64,000 nt of DNA from Panax quinquefolius (lineage: Eukaryota > Streptophyta > Magnoliopsida > Apiales > Araliaceae): NCBI GenBank assembly GCA_020205615.1, contig JAINUW010000267.1, positions 84,832 to 148,831 of the forward strand. The letters run 5' to 3'. How positions within the stretch are numbered: the first letter of the stretch is position 1; the number at the start of each line of letters is the position of its first letter. Positions 47,031 to 58,689 of this stretch are shown one piece after another. The translations under genes were made by a program, and so were the position numbers. The notes under the pieces are model-generated. The model was not told the origin of the DNA, did no database searches, and saw only the letters and a program-made list of their open reading frames with translations.

Positions 47031-47899
47031 TCGATGTCGAAATCGTAGCTTTCTAGGCTTAGTTGGTTATTATCGGAGATTCGTTGAAGGATATTCTCGA
47101 ATCGCTATTCCATTTAACGTGGTGACTTCGTAGAGATACAAAATTGAATGGAAGCGAGGAATGTGGGAAGAGCTTGAAGAACTCGAGAGGAGACTCATTT
47201 GATACGTATTACGACCATGCCATCTGGAAAAGCGAGCGTGGTAGGTGGCGTGTTGAGTAGAAGATCGTATTATCAAATCTGAGTACGATATTGTCAAAGA
47301 CTCATTTAAGTATAATATACAAATAATAGAGATGGAGATGAAAACTCTAGGTACCCGCGTGATGATTATCTGATGCGTGATGATATCTGAGTATAATCGA
47401 CTTTAATCGATAAAGTTAAAATTTATTCGAAGCTACTACTTTGGGGTGATGAATTTGAAGAAGGAGGTGCGAAGTTGTTATTTTAAAAGCGAGAATCGGT
47501 GAGGTGAGGAAAGCTCGAACCTTGATTTATTAATCCATTTGAAATTCTCGATCGAATAGGGCGTGGGCTATAGACTCGTTTTACCACCAAGTATATGGCG
47601 TGTTATGCGCGTTTTTCACGTGTCGATGTTACGTAAATATGTGGACTGACCGAAAACACGTCATTGAGTTAGAACCCAGGACGAGATAGTAGAAGACTTA
47701 ACGTATGAGGAGGTACTGTCAAGATTTTGTAGAGGAAAGAACATGACCTATGTCTGGGGTTATACCATAAGTTAAAGTTTTGTGGAGAAACCATCTTTAT
47801 TGAGGAAATGACACGGGAGTTGGAAGCGAAAATGAAAGCGAGGTATCTTTACCTTTTGAAACACCGAGTGCGTCGTCGATTTCGAGGGCGAAATTTCAT
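47031..47899 (+). pseudogene. E8 RNase H edges and chromodomain-like end
   Basis: LVGYYR.F.EGYSRIAIPF near 47060-47115, W.EECG near 47150, the YHLGKANVV block near 47215-47255, then a jump over the whole integrase core to the ILDR.G block near 47545 and the chromodomain-like VKVLWRNH..IEE near 47775-47810. The same integrase deletion is present in E3, so E3 and E8 share at least two deletions. Confidence 0.7.
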
Positions 47900-47911
47900 A
47901 AGGAGGGAGGT
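47900..47911 (+). other. Polypurine tract of E8
   Basis: AAGGAGGGAGGT before TGTAAGACCG at 47912. Confidence 0.85.
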
Positions 47912-50700
47912 TGTAAGACCGAAAATTTTTTAAATAAAAGGAATTTCCTTTATTTATTATTTTGAAATAGTAAGGGTTGATTTGATTAATGTGGATAGTT
48001 AAGGGTTAAAATCATAAATATTTCAAAATAATGAGTGGTTATAAAATATTCATTTTGTCGGGGAATATTCGTTTGGTGGTGGAATATTAAATCTTTGTCG
48101 TAGGGAATATTAGTTTGGTGGTGGAATATTAAATCTTTGTCGGGGAATATTAAATGCGTGGCAGTTGACCGTGTGTGGGCCCCATGTGAGCGATTGGATG
48201 AGGAAAGCGACAAAGTTTGGTTGGTTAAAAATAGCGGCGTAGTTATTCAGATTAAATTATTGGAATACCCGGTGGTTAAAATCTGATGTCTGGCGTGGTT
48301 GCGATGTAGCTGCGGTATTATTGCGAGTATTGTTGAATTATTGATCCTTACGTAAGAAGGCCTTTACTCGATAATTTTCCACGGTAATTCTTATTCGATA
48401 TTTTATTTTATTGATTGATAATTCTTTGCGTTGATATTTTATTATTATTATTGTTTTGATAATTGTCCTTTTGATATTTCCCATTATCGGATCGATAATT
48501 CATATTATTTGAATAATATTATTAGATAACATTATTGGCGATGTCTAGAAAGTTACATCTAAGGAGAGGTTTGGTCACTAATTGCGGCGCGATGAGAGAG
48601 ATCCTTATTGGAAGCCCCTCTCTCTGAGGAGCGGCTGGTTGTCATAAATGTGATTACGTAATATTATTTGTGAATAATTAATTATTGATTCATATGATAA
48701 GAAATATTTATTTTATATGAATATAAATGATGGATTTATTTATGTGGTTATTAATGAAGGAATTAATGTTGAGGTGTTTTATCGGTATTTTATCGGATTG
48801 GAGGTATTAAAAATCAAATCGGGGTTTTGAGAGATATATTCTTGGGGTTATAATTTTTAATCAAATAGTTGGATTGTGGTAATTTTTGGGTATGTTATAC
48901 ATACATAAGTTGAGTATATGTCCACAAATTTTGAGCGAATTAAAAATCACGAATGATTTGTTGTGAATTTTAAGAGGTGTCGGATTAGGAAATTAGGTTT
49001 ATAATTGATTTTGGTGGAAAATTCTAGAATTGAGTGGGCCCCACTTGTGGTTGGTGAAAAATGTGCTGAATTTTATTTCAAATGTGGTGGGTGGCAATAG
49101 TAGCGAGTAAAAGCCATCGGTGCTTGGTCGAAATGCCTTGGTGGGCTAACGTTTTCTATAAATAGAAATTTAAGTTAGAATTGAAAATCACACACGAAAC
49201 AAGTTTTCTCTCTCTCTCTCTCTATATTATTGGCGTATTTTGTGAGTATTTAGATACTTTGAGAGTTCTTTATTGATCTACAAGTTTCATTCGACATCAC
49301 TTGAGCCTTTCCTTAGAAATCTTGATTCTTTGAGGTAAGGGATGTTATTTTCTTCTCAAATGATATTAATTCTTGATATCATTATCTTTGAAATATTGGT
49401 TGGTACTTTTTATCAAATTTGGAACTTTTTTTTCATGTCGGGTTATTCATGAGTTCTTATTCATGAGTTCTTATTCACGAGTTCTTATTCATGAGTTCTT
49501 ATTCACGATTCTTATTCACGAGTACTATTAAATGAAGCGTGAAGATGTTTTTTTGTGGAATTTCTATCTTTTGGTGTAGATTCTTATTCACGTATCGGCC
49601 TTTATTCACGTATCTGACCTTTATTCACGAATCTGGCCTTTATTCATAGAAAAATGAAAATTTTTCTTTTTCGTCTAAAATATCTAATACGGATACTAGC
49701 TTTGATTGTATCCGTGTTTTGATCATTCTTGAATTTTACACCACTTATGATTATTTTTGAGGTATTTTTGGACATGGATAAAAAAATACGAATCCTTAAT
49801 CCTTAATCCTTGTCATTTTGTTTCCTTTGGATTCGTTCTTTAAAAATATATTTTCATCATCCTCGGTCTTAAATGATGATATTATTGAATATCTTGCTTT
49901 TGTAGTCTGAAGATGAATGATTCTGAAGAATATCTTTGGCTTTGTAGTGCAAAGATGAGCGGTGTTTAAATCATTGATGAATATCTTTGGTGATGAATAT
50001 CTTTGAACATTTGGTGTGAGTATCAAAGATGAATGAGCAGTGTTTAAATGAACATAATGGTGATGAATATCTTTGGCCTTTAGTGCAAAGATGAGCAGTG
50101 TTGAGATGAACACATAATAGATTGATGAATATCTTTGGCTGTAGTGCAAAGATGAATATTTGATTTGAGATGAATATTGATTGATGTTACGGGGATAAAA
50201 TATTGATGATGGGAATTTATTAAATTCATAGATTATAGTAGATTTCATTCTCTACGTAACTCTTACATGAATTATTATTTCATTGCGAATATTGATGCGA
50301 AACTTGTTGTCTATTGTATACTATCAGATTTTTTTCCTGTTGGAGACTAACGATAATTTGTTGTATATTATCTTAGTCGTAACATTCTTCTTGGGCTAGT
50401 TGAGCTCACCCTTTTCCTTGTTGTTCCATTTTTTTTCTTCTCGGGAGGCGAGAATGTAGCGAGTCTTAGTCGGGGTATGGAATGAAGAAGGTTAGAGAGA
50501 GTTGTTTAGTAGTCCTCACCATTTTGTAAAATAATGTATCGATAAATGTGATGAGGATTTATTTGAGTATAAATATTATCAGAAGATAATATTTGTATTT
50601 AAACTCACAGATTTTATTGTTGTGATAATAAAGTTGTAGTTGTTTACGTACCATGTATTTGGCGACTCGAGAATGGGTTGGATGGAATGGACCTATTTTG
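47912..50700 (+). repeat. E8 3' LTR, terminus deleted
   Basis: TGTAAGACCG at 47912; TATA at 49156-49165; 14-bp array about 49445-49530; hairpins about 49890-50150. It breaks off at GACCTATTTTG (50700), just before the expected GGGGCGTCACA, and joins E7 protease sequence AATTCAAGC. TTG is shared by both sides. Confidence 0.85.
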
Positions 50701-50985
50701 AATTCAAGCAATCAAACCATTGTAGTCAAACATTTTCATATCAAGCCGTGAAGTCATTCGTTTATTACGGATGTCGAATTTTCTTAGTCCGTGTTATGGA
50801 TTTGAATAAAGACACGTCGATTTGAATAATATTCTGTTGTTATTGATTTTTCTGGCGTATTTTACGAAGAATTTCTTGGCTTACTCCCAAAGCACGATAT
50901 TAAATTTTGTATCGACTTTGAACGGTCAAAACTCGTTTCTAAAATCTCATATCGAATGGCTCTATTGAACTTGAGGAGTTAAAAA
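50701..50985 (+). pseudogene. E7 protease C-terminal part
   Basis: EFKQSNHCSQTFSYQAVKSF then VYYGCRIFLVRVMDL (50701-50825), matching the end of the protease region in E3 (31819-32007) and E1. Confidence 0.7.
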
Positions 50986-51165
50986 TTCAACTATAAATTT
51001 GGTACTGAGCCTTTATCTTGTGACTTCCTTTGTGGAATTCACTAAGCGAGACTCTCTCTGTAGGGGCGTCGTATTAGATGCGATAGTAAAGCGATAGGTG
51101 TCGTTGTGACGTCTTATCAAGATTGGGATATGAGTCGCGATTGAGAAGCAACCTAAGTCGATGTC
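50985..51165 (+). other. Filler replacing RT core in E7
   Basis: Same as in E1, E3 and E8, with GTAGGGGCGTCGTATTAG at about 51060. Confidence 0.7.
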
Positions 51166-51470
51166 GAAATCGTAGCTTCTGAGGCTTAGTTGGTTATTAT
51201 CGGAGATTAGTTGAAGGATATTCTCGAATCGCTATTAGATTAACTTGGTGACTCGTAAAAGATACAAAATTTAAGTATGGAAGCGAGGAATGTGGGAAGA
51301 TTTTGAAGAAGAACTCGAGAGGAGACTCATTTCGGCACATATTAACCATGCCATCTGGAAGCGAGCGTGGTAGGCGTGTTGAGTAGAAGATCATATCACG
51401 ATATGGGAGAGCTAAGTGCGATGATGTCAAATAATAGAGATGGAGATGAAAACTTTAATAGAAAAAGTTA
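51166..51470 (+). pseudogene. E7 RNase H edge motifs
   Basis: LVGYYR.LVEGYSRIAI near 51188-51235, W.EECG.I near 51280, and the YHLGKANVV.ALSRRS block near 51350-51390. The RNase H centre is missing as in E1. Confidence 0.65.
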
Positions 51471-52560
51471 AGGTTACTCGAGCAGGCAGGCAGGGTGATG
51501 TCGTATGAAGAAGAAAGTCTGAAGGAGCTATTAGGGCGAGAATTGATGAAGAAGGAATACTTGAGTCCACTCTGAGACTTTGTGTTCTAACGACTACGAT
51601 TTGAAGAACAAGATTATGATGGAGGCACTGATACACCATTTGCAATCCATCTGGGAGTACTAAAATGTATTGTGATCTTGACATACATTTTGGTGGAGCA
51701 ATATGAAGAGAGAGAGATTGCAAAGTTTATCTCGATGTGTTTAACACTTAGCGTGTAAAGGCGGAGCATCTTGTACCTAAAGGGTTAAATTGCAACCACT
51801 TGAGATTTTGAAATGGAAGTGGGAACACATTACCATGGATTTCATTTCTAATCTTCTCCTACGGTTTCTCAAGGCATCAATCTTATTTGGGTTATTGTTG
51901 ATAGATTAACCAAGTCTGCTCATTTCTTATCGATCTGAGAGACTTATTCCTTGAGCGTCTTTTCTAGTATATGCGTAAATGAGATTGTGAGATTGCATGG
52001 CATGCGGTATCCATAGTTTTGGATCGTGACCCGAAGATTCACTTCATGATTTGGGGGTTAGAAAGCTATGGGCGCAATTTCGATTGAGTTTGGCATACCA
52101 TCCTCGAAGCGGATGGGCAATCGGAAAGGACTACTCGAACTCTTGAAGATATATTAAAACTACGTGTCCTAGATTTCAAAGGAAGTTGGGATAAGTACTT
52201 GCCATTGGTGGAATTCTCATACAACAATAGTTATTAAACAAATATAGGCGTGGTTCCATTGAAGCATTATATGGATGAAAATGTAGTTTCTCGATATGTT
52301 GGGATGAGGTGGGTGAAGCAACATTATTTGGGACTAGGAGTTAATACGTATTACAAGAAATGATCTAATGATTGACAAGCGTATCAAAGCGGCACAAGAT
52401 CGACAAAAGAGTTATCACGGATCTTCATCGAAAGGGCGTGGAATTTAGTGTGGGGATCATGTATTGTTTGCGAGTTGCTCCATGGAAGGGAGTTCAAGAT
52501 TTGGGAAAGAGAAAGCTCGATCCACGATTTATCGGTCCATTTCAAATTCTTGGCCAGAGT
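51471..52560 (+). pseudogene. E7 integrase remnant
   Basis: N-terminal region near 51480-51720 (KKKV..GAI.ARIDEEGIL..., H-F-A-I-H-L-G, FWW/..M.REIA in several frames). Core: LQPLEI.KWKWEHITMDF near 51795-51845 with first Asp; LDRDPKI near 52020; DGQSERTTRTLED near 52108-52145 with catalytic Glu kept. C-terminal GVRDLGKRKLDPRFIGPFQIL (split by frame) at 52372-52578. E1 and E7 keep integrase while E3 and E8 lost it. Confidence 0.8.
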
Positions 52561-52908
52561 AGGAAATGTAGCCTATAGACTTGCGTTACCTCAAAGTATG
52601 TCTCGTGTTCATAATGTGTTTCACATATCGTGCCCGTAAATATGTGAAAGACCGAACCACGTTATTGAGTTAGAAGCCGGGACGAGATAATAGAAGACTT
52701 AGCGTATGAGGAGAGTTACTGTCGAAGATTTTGGATAGGAAGGAGCATGTCTACTGTATGAAAGGTTATACCACAAGTTAAAGTTTTGTGGAGGAATCAT
52801 GCTATAGAGGAAATGACACAGGAATTGGAAGCGAAAATGAAAGCGAGGTATCCTCACCTTTTGAAACACACGAGTGCGTCGTCGTCGATTCGAGGGGCGA
52901 AATTTCAT
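52561..52908 (+). pseudogene. E7 chromodomain-like tail
   Basis: VGNVAYRLALPQSMSRVHNV then FHIS (52448-52639), HVIELEA near 52660, VLS-F.IGRSMS near 52715-52750, VKVLWRNHAIEEMT-type block near 52780-52830, then AAATTTCATAAGGAGG. Confidence 0.7.
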
Positions 52909-52920
52909 AAGGAGGGAGGT
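52909..52920 (+). other. Polypurine tract of E7
   Basis: AAGGAGGGAGGT before TGTAAGACCC at 52921. Confidence 0.85.
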
Positions 52921-55830
52921 TGTAAGACCCAGAAATTTTTTAAATAAAAGGAATTTCCTTTATTTATTATTTTGAAATAGTAAGGGTTGATTTGATTAAT
53001 GTGGATAGTTAAGGGTTAAATCATAAATATTTCAAAATAAGCAAGTGGTTATAAAATATTCATTGTTGTGGGGAATATTAGTTTGGTCGTGGAATATTAA
53101 ATCTTTGTCGGGGAATATTAAATGCTGACGGTAGTGACCATGTGTGGGCCCATGTGAGCGATTGGATGAAGAAAGCGACAAATATAAGTTGTTTTTAAAT
53201 ACTTGGCGTAGTTATTTACAGATTATCTTGTTGGAATACCGGTGGTTAAAACACTGATGTCTGGCGTTGTTGAGCGATGCTTTGCGGTATTGCACCAATT
53301 ATTGATTCTTACGTGAAGGCCTTTTACTCGATAATGGTTCTGATAATTCTTTATTCGATATTTTATTTTATTGAGTTAATAATTCTTTGCGTTGATATTT
53401 TATATTCTTTGTTGTTTGATAATTGTCATTCTACGGTATCTTTCATTATCGAAGCGATAATTCATATTATCTGAATAATATTATTAGATAACATTATTGG
53501 CGATGTCTAGAAAGTTACATACAGGAGAGGTTTGGTCACTAATTGCGGCGCTTGATAAGAAGAAATTCTTATTGGAAAGCCCCCTCTTTCACAGGGCGCA
53601 CTGGTTGTCGATATTGTGATTACGTAATATTATTTGTGAATAATTAATTATTGATTTATATGATGAGGAAAATATTTATTTTATGTGGATATAGATGAGA
53701 AAATTTTTAAAATGACAATTGTTGAAAATTAATATTTTATCTTTTACGATAAAATAATTCATTTAAATATATTATTTTAATAATATATTAGCGGTGATAT
53801 TTTACAATGAATGTGGGATATATGAGTATATGAGGAGGAAAGAGTATTTTGTGGCATTAAATGTTTAACACATGTTTTTGTGTGTTGGTGGATATGATTA
53901 TTGGTAGAAATTTGATTATAGCACAATAAAATCAAATTTGTGAGCGGTCAATTTTTGTTTGGAATTTGGAAAAACTTTCTTCTGCAAAGTTGTAGAGAAT
54001 TGAATTTCCTATAAAAACTCACTTGAGATTCGAATTTTCTGATGAAAGGGCTATTTATTATGAATTATTGAAGTTAGAAAATTCAAAATAATTGATTTTT
54101 GGGAGTTTAAATTATTTTGTTAAGAAAAACGTTTTTGTATTTTTTGGACATCATTAACATGTGTGGCTGGTGTTTTGACAAAAAGGTGGGCTAAGGAAAA
54201 TTTGTATAATTATATTAATATTATATTAAATTTTACGCTTAACTTTGGTGTTCTAGCGTTTTCTATAAATAGGGTCTTGGGTTAGAATTGAAAATCACAC
54301 GAGCTGAAGTTTTCTCTCTTTCTCTCTCGATATTTTGGCGTATTCTTGTGAGTATTTTGAGTATACTTTGAGTATTGCTATATTGATCTGAAGTTCCTTC
54401 GGCTTTATACGGTATACTTTCCTTAGAAGTCTTGATCTTTCGAGGTAAGGGATATTATTTTTTTTGTAATGATATTATTTCTTGATATCATTATCTTTGA
54501 AATATTGATCTGAAGTTTTATCAAATTTGGAACTTTTTCATGTCGGGGTTCTTATTCAGGAGTTCTTATTAGATTCTTATTAAGCGAGATTCTTATTCAC
54601 GAGTTCTTATTCACGATTCTTATTCATGATTCTTATTCATGAGTTCTTATTCACGAGTTCTTATTCACGAGTCTTATTAATTCTTATTCACGAGTCTTTA
54701 TTAATGAAGCGTGAAGATGTTTTTGTGGAATTTCTATCTTTTGGTGTCGGAGATTCTTATTCACGTGTCGGCCTTTATTCACGTATCTGACCTTTATTCA
54801 CGTATCTGGTCTTATTCATAGAAAAATAAAATTTCTTCTTTTCGTCCAAAACATCTAATGCGGATACTAGCTTTGATTGTATCCATGTTTTGATCATTCT
54901 TGAATTTTACACCACTATGATTATTTTTGAGGTATTTTTTGGGCGTGGATAAAACCAAATCTGAATCCTTAATCTTAATCCTTGTCATTTTGTTTCTTTG
55001 GATTCGTTTCTTTAAAAATATTTTTCATCATCCTCGGTCTTAAATGATGATATTATTGAATATCTTTGGCAGTGCGAAGATGAATGGTAAGAATATCTTT
55101 GGCAGAATGAATGATTTCTGAAGAATATCTTTGGCTGTAGTGCAAAGATGAGCAGTGTTGAGATGAACATGGTGGATTGATTAATATCTTTGGCACTTTA
55201 GTGCGAGAGATGAGCAGTGTTTAAATGAACATGATTGGTGATGAATATCTTTGGCTGTAGTGCAAAGATGAATATTTGATTCGGATGTATATTGATTGAT
55301 GTTCTACGGGGATAAAATATTGATGATGAATTTATTAAATTCATAGATTATAGTAGATTTCATTCTCTCTTAACTCTTACATGAATTATTATTTTCAGCT
55401 GCGAATATTGATCTGAAACTTGTTGTCTATTGTATTATCAGATTTTTTCCTGTTGAAGACTAACGATAATTTGTTGTATATTATCTTAGTCGTAATATTC
55501 TTCTTGGGCTAGTTGAGCTCACCCTTTTCCTTGTTGTTCCATTTTTCTTCTCGGGGAGGCGAGAATATAGCGAGTCTTAGTCGGGGTATGGAATGAAGGT
55601 TTTAGAAGAGTTGTTTAGTAGTCCTCACCATTTTGTAAAATAATGTATCGATAAATGTGATGAGGATTTATTTGAGTATAGATATTATCTAGAAGATAAT
55701 ATTTGTATTCAAACTCACGAGTTTCTTGTTGTAATAATAAAGTTGTAGTTGTTTACGTACCATGTATTTGGCGACTCGAGAATGGGTTGGTGTCGGAATG
55801 GGTGTTGTGTATACTATTTTGGGCGTCACA
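52921..55830 (+). repeat. E7 3' LTR (2.9 kb)
   Basis: TGTAAGACCC to GGGCGTCACA (55830). TATA at 54263-54272, 14-bp array about 54548-54705, hairpin units about 55065-55280. Confidence 0.9.
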
Positions 55831-55835
55831 TTAAT
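55831..55835 (+). other. Target site duplication of E7, right copy (TTAAT)
   Basis: TTAAT directly after the E7 terminus; E6 LTR sequence resumes. Confidence 0.9.
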
Positions 55836-56683
55836 CATAATCCTTGAAAATAAAAGAATTTCCTTTCAGTAAAAAATGAATATAAGATAGTTTTTATCTT
55901 TCTTATTAAAAAAAATATTTTTCATTAGCTATGATATTATCCTCGATCTTCATGAGCGGTCAATTAATGATATTATTGAGATATCGATTTTTAAAAAAAA
56001 TTTTTATAGTAAAAAGATGAATGATTTATATATTTGAAGAATATCTTTGGCTATTGTAGTGCGAAGATGAGCAGGTGTTTAGATGAAGCATGACCCAGTG
56101 ATGAATATCTTTGGCACATAGTGCAAAGATGAATATTTGATTCGAGATATATATTGATTGATGTTACGGGGGATAAAAGATAGGCGATGAACTTTTAAAT
56201 TCATACGTAGAAGATAGTAGTTTGCATTCTCTCTTAACTCTTCTAATGAATTATTATTTCATTGCGAATATTGATTTAAAATTTGTTGTTATTGTATTAC
56301 ATTAGATTTTTCCTGTTGAAGACTAACGATAATTTGTTGTATATTATCTTAGTCATAATATTATTCTTCTTGGGCTAGTTGAGCTCACCCTTTTCCTTTT
56401 GTTCCATTTTTTCTCGGGAGGCGAGAATATAAGCGAGTGCAGTCGAGGTATGGAATGAAGGTTTTAGAAAGGATTGTTTAGTAGTCCTCACCATTTTTGT
56501 AAAATAATGTATCAATAAATGTGATGAGGATTTATTTGAGTATAGATATTATGCAGAAGATAATATTTGTATTTAAACTCACGCAGTTTCTTGTTGTAAT
56601 AATAAAGTTGTAGTTGTAGTTTTTACGTACCATGTATATTGACAACTCGGAATGGGTGATGTATACCTATTTTGGGGGCGTCA
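55836..56683 (+). repeat. E6 5' LTR, second part
   Basis: The first 150 bp are diverged and rearranged compared with the 3' LTR; from about 56020 it follows the family A U5 (hairpin units 56040-56130, GGGCTAGTTGAGCTCACCC near 56369) to GGGGGCGTCA at 56683. Confidence 0.85.
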
Positions 56684-56700
56684 TGGTTAGTATCGAGCTT
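56684..56700 (+). other. Primer binding site of E6, degenerate
   Basis: TGGTTAGTATCGAGCTT; relative to TTGGTATCGAGCTT it has a G to A change and is also without the AG of CAG. Confidence 0.6.
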
Positions 56701-56852
56701 AGGGATATGATCTCTGGCGGAGATCGGGGAATAGAACTAGGAGGGAGGCGAGTAAATCCTTAGCTAGTGTGTCTACTAAGCTTATTTTGTTAGTTGGTGG
56801 GTATATAGGGATATTATGTGATATATTGATTTCCTTAATTAACCCTTGTTTT

Positions 56853-58010
56853 ATGGCGGTATTTGAGAATGTCGTGAGAATATTAACAATGGAAATGAGG
56901 CCAGTGGAGCGCTTTGTACTCACCAGCGAGGGAAGCGTCAGCGGTGGTGATGTTCCTCTGTGAACAACACCATTGAGCGAGATGATGAGCGAGGGGATGT
57001 TTAGAAGCTTTTTGCGGTTCATGCAAAATCAGACGAGGAGACTTCGTGTTCAAAATCTGAGGAGAAATGATAGCAATTCACGGGTTATCCACGATGAAGC
57101 GATTCGAAAGAGTTGGGACCACGAATTTAGGGAAAGCGGATCCGATCATAAGGCGGAAACATGGGTCGAAACAAATTACAAGATATTCGATGTCTTGGGA
57201 TGCGGAGGAGAACGAAGGTTCCATTCGCCACCTTATGTTAAAGTGGCGGCGAGAATTCTTGGTGGGAATGCGTGAAGGCGTACCCATCCGCGCTTTTCGG
57301 CATGTCTTGGGAGGCGTTTGAAGCTATTTAATGACAAATACTTTCACGAAAGTGTTAGTCGTCGTATGAAGGAAGTGGAGTTCATCATTGGAACAAAACA
57401 ACATGGCGGTGTCTCGATGCGAGGCAAAGTTTGCGAGTTATCGGTTTGCACCTCATTTGGTGGAGAATGAGGCGCGTATATAGCGGATGTTTCTTAGAGG
57501 TTTGAAACCGGCGTCGTCGATATCTCATTTCTCGTAAATTTTCTCTTTATTGGATGTTGTAAGCGAGGGCTCAATTATTTAGGCGAGATACTTGATGCGG
57601 TCATTGAGGACCCTGACGAGGATCGTACGGAGATAGCGATCACAGAATAATGATAACCGGCGGAGAAAAAAAAGAAGCGGACAAAAATGGTAACCACTAC
57701 GGTGGTAATCGTAGCCGTGAAAATAGAAGAAAGCGAGTCGGGAGGAGATTTTAAAAGGAGATTTAACAATGACCGTGTGAAGGCAGCGGTCACCGTGCGA
57801 CAAGCCGGTTCTAAGGGAGAGAAGCGACCACCGGTCGTATCTTCTATAAATGTGGAAAGAGGACATATCGGTCAAGCTATCCCTGACGATTCAAGGTATG
57901 CTATAATTGTGGAAAGGAAGGACATATCGCTCGAGATTATGCTGTAGCGAAACCTAGTTAATGTGAGGCGGTGACTCAAAAAGTATCCCGGAAAAGTCAA
58001 AGTCAGCGAT
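56853..58010 (+). pseudogene. E6 gag remnant
   Basis: ATG at 56853 (MAVFENVVRILTM). Pieces: SEMMSEGMFRSFLRFMQNQT (56973 on), ETWV then YKIFDVLGCGGERR (to 57275), KEVEF near 57370, Arg/Gly-rich stretch 57690-57790. Two zinc knuckles: about 57842-57885 (FYKCGKRGHIGQA) and about 57898-57945 (CYNCGKEGHIARDYA). At least five frameshifts. Confidence 0.8.
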
Positions 58011-58049
58011 TCTGGAAGGCGTTTGTTGTGGTTGGTCAAAATCGAGGAA

Positions 58050-58590
58050 CCCAAGCGAGGTGATCACGGGTAAGTATTTATAAATTCTTGCGAAGTTTAT
58101 ACCTTACTTGATCTGGGGGTGCTACCCATTCATTTATCTCTCTGCCTTGTGCTCAGCGTTTAAACTTGACTCAGGAGAAATTAGACTTTGACCTATCTGT
58201 GGAAACTCAGTTAGGAGAAACTTTCATCACATCCTTTGTTTATAAATCTTGTTTGATTCAAGTTGGCACCATCACCTTACATTGACCTTATCTCTTTAAA
58301 GATACTTGCTTTTGATGTGATTTTAGGGATTGATTGGTTAACTACTCATCATACAAAATTGATTGTTTTCGTAAGGTTGTTAGTTTTCATATTCTAACTT
58401 GACTGTTATGCAATTCAAACAACTAAACCATTAAAATCAATCAACATCATATCTAATCATAAAAGCTATTCGTTTATTGAAAAAGCGGATGTCAAGCTTT
58501 CTTAGCCCATGTTATGGATTTGAATAAAGACACGTCAAATTTGAATAATATTCTGTTGTTATTGACTTTCTGGCGTATTTCACGAAGAAC
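58050..58590 (+). pseudogene. E6 aspartic protease remnant
   Basis: Active-site position near 58108-58125 reads L-L-D-L-G-G-A-T: Asp kept, Thr lost, plus an inserted residue. The G-I-D-W-L element is present near 58325-58345, as in E4 and unlike E1, E3 and E8. Frameshifts on both sides. Confidence 0.75.
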
Positions 58591-58689
58591 TTCGGTCTAC
58601 CCCGAGCGTGAAGTTGAATTCTTTATTGATCTTGAACTGGTACAAAGCCCATTTCTAAAACCCCATATCGAATGGCTCTATTGAACCGG

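Larger units (their letters stand above)
42051..50700 (+). mobile_element. E8: family A element nested in E7
   Basis: LTRs 42051-44868 and 47912-50700 share a private U3 segment (about 42860-43290 and 48720-49145) not found in any other copy. The internal region 44869-47911 is of the short type: gag, protease, RT filler, RNase H edges, no integrase core, chromodomain-like end. The first three bases of the left LTR and the last about 12 of the right LTR are missing, so no target duplication is visible. Confidence 0.85.
38522..55830 (+). mobile_element. E7: family A element in the E6 5' LTR, carrying E8
   Basis: LTR 38522-41453 and LTR 52921-55830 are the same subfamily (both with TGTGTGGCTGGTGTTTTGAC) and lie inside a TTAAT target duplication. 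The internal region is in two pieces: gag start (41454-42050) and protease end to chromodomain (50701-52920). E8 sits between them, and about 1.4 kb of E7 from mid gag to mid protease is missing. The RT core is replaced by the shared filler. Confidence 0.85.

Noticed and set aside
38522..55830. Four LTRs in a row as a tandem or concatemer integration
   Set aside because: LTR subfamilies pair first with fourth and second with third, and the internal pieces are split gag and protease-to-tail of one element, so nesting of E8 in E7 explains it better.
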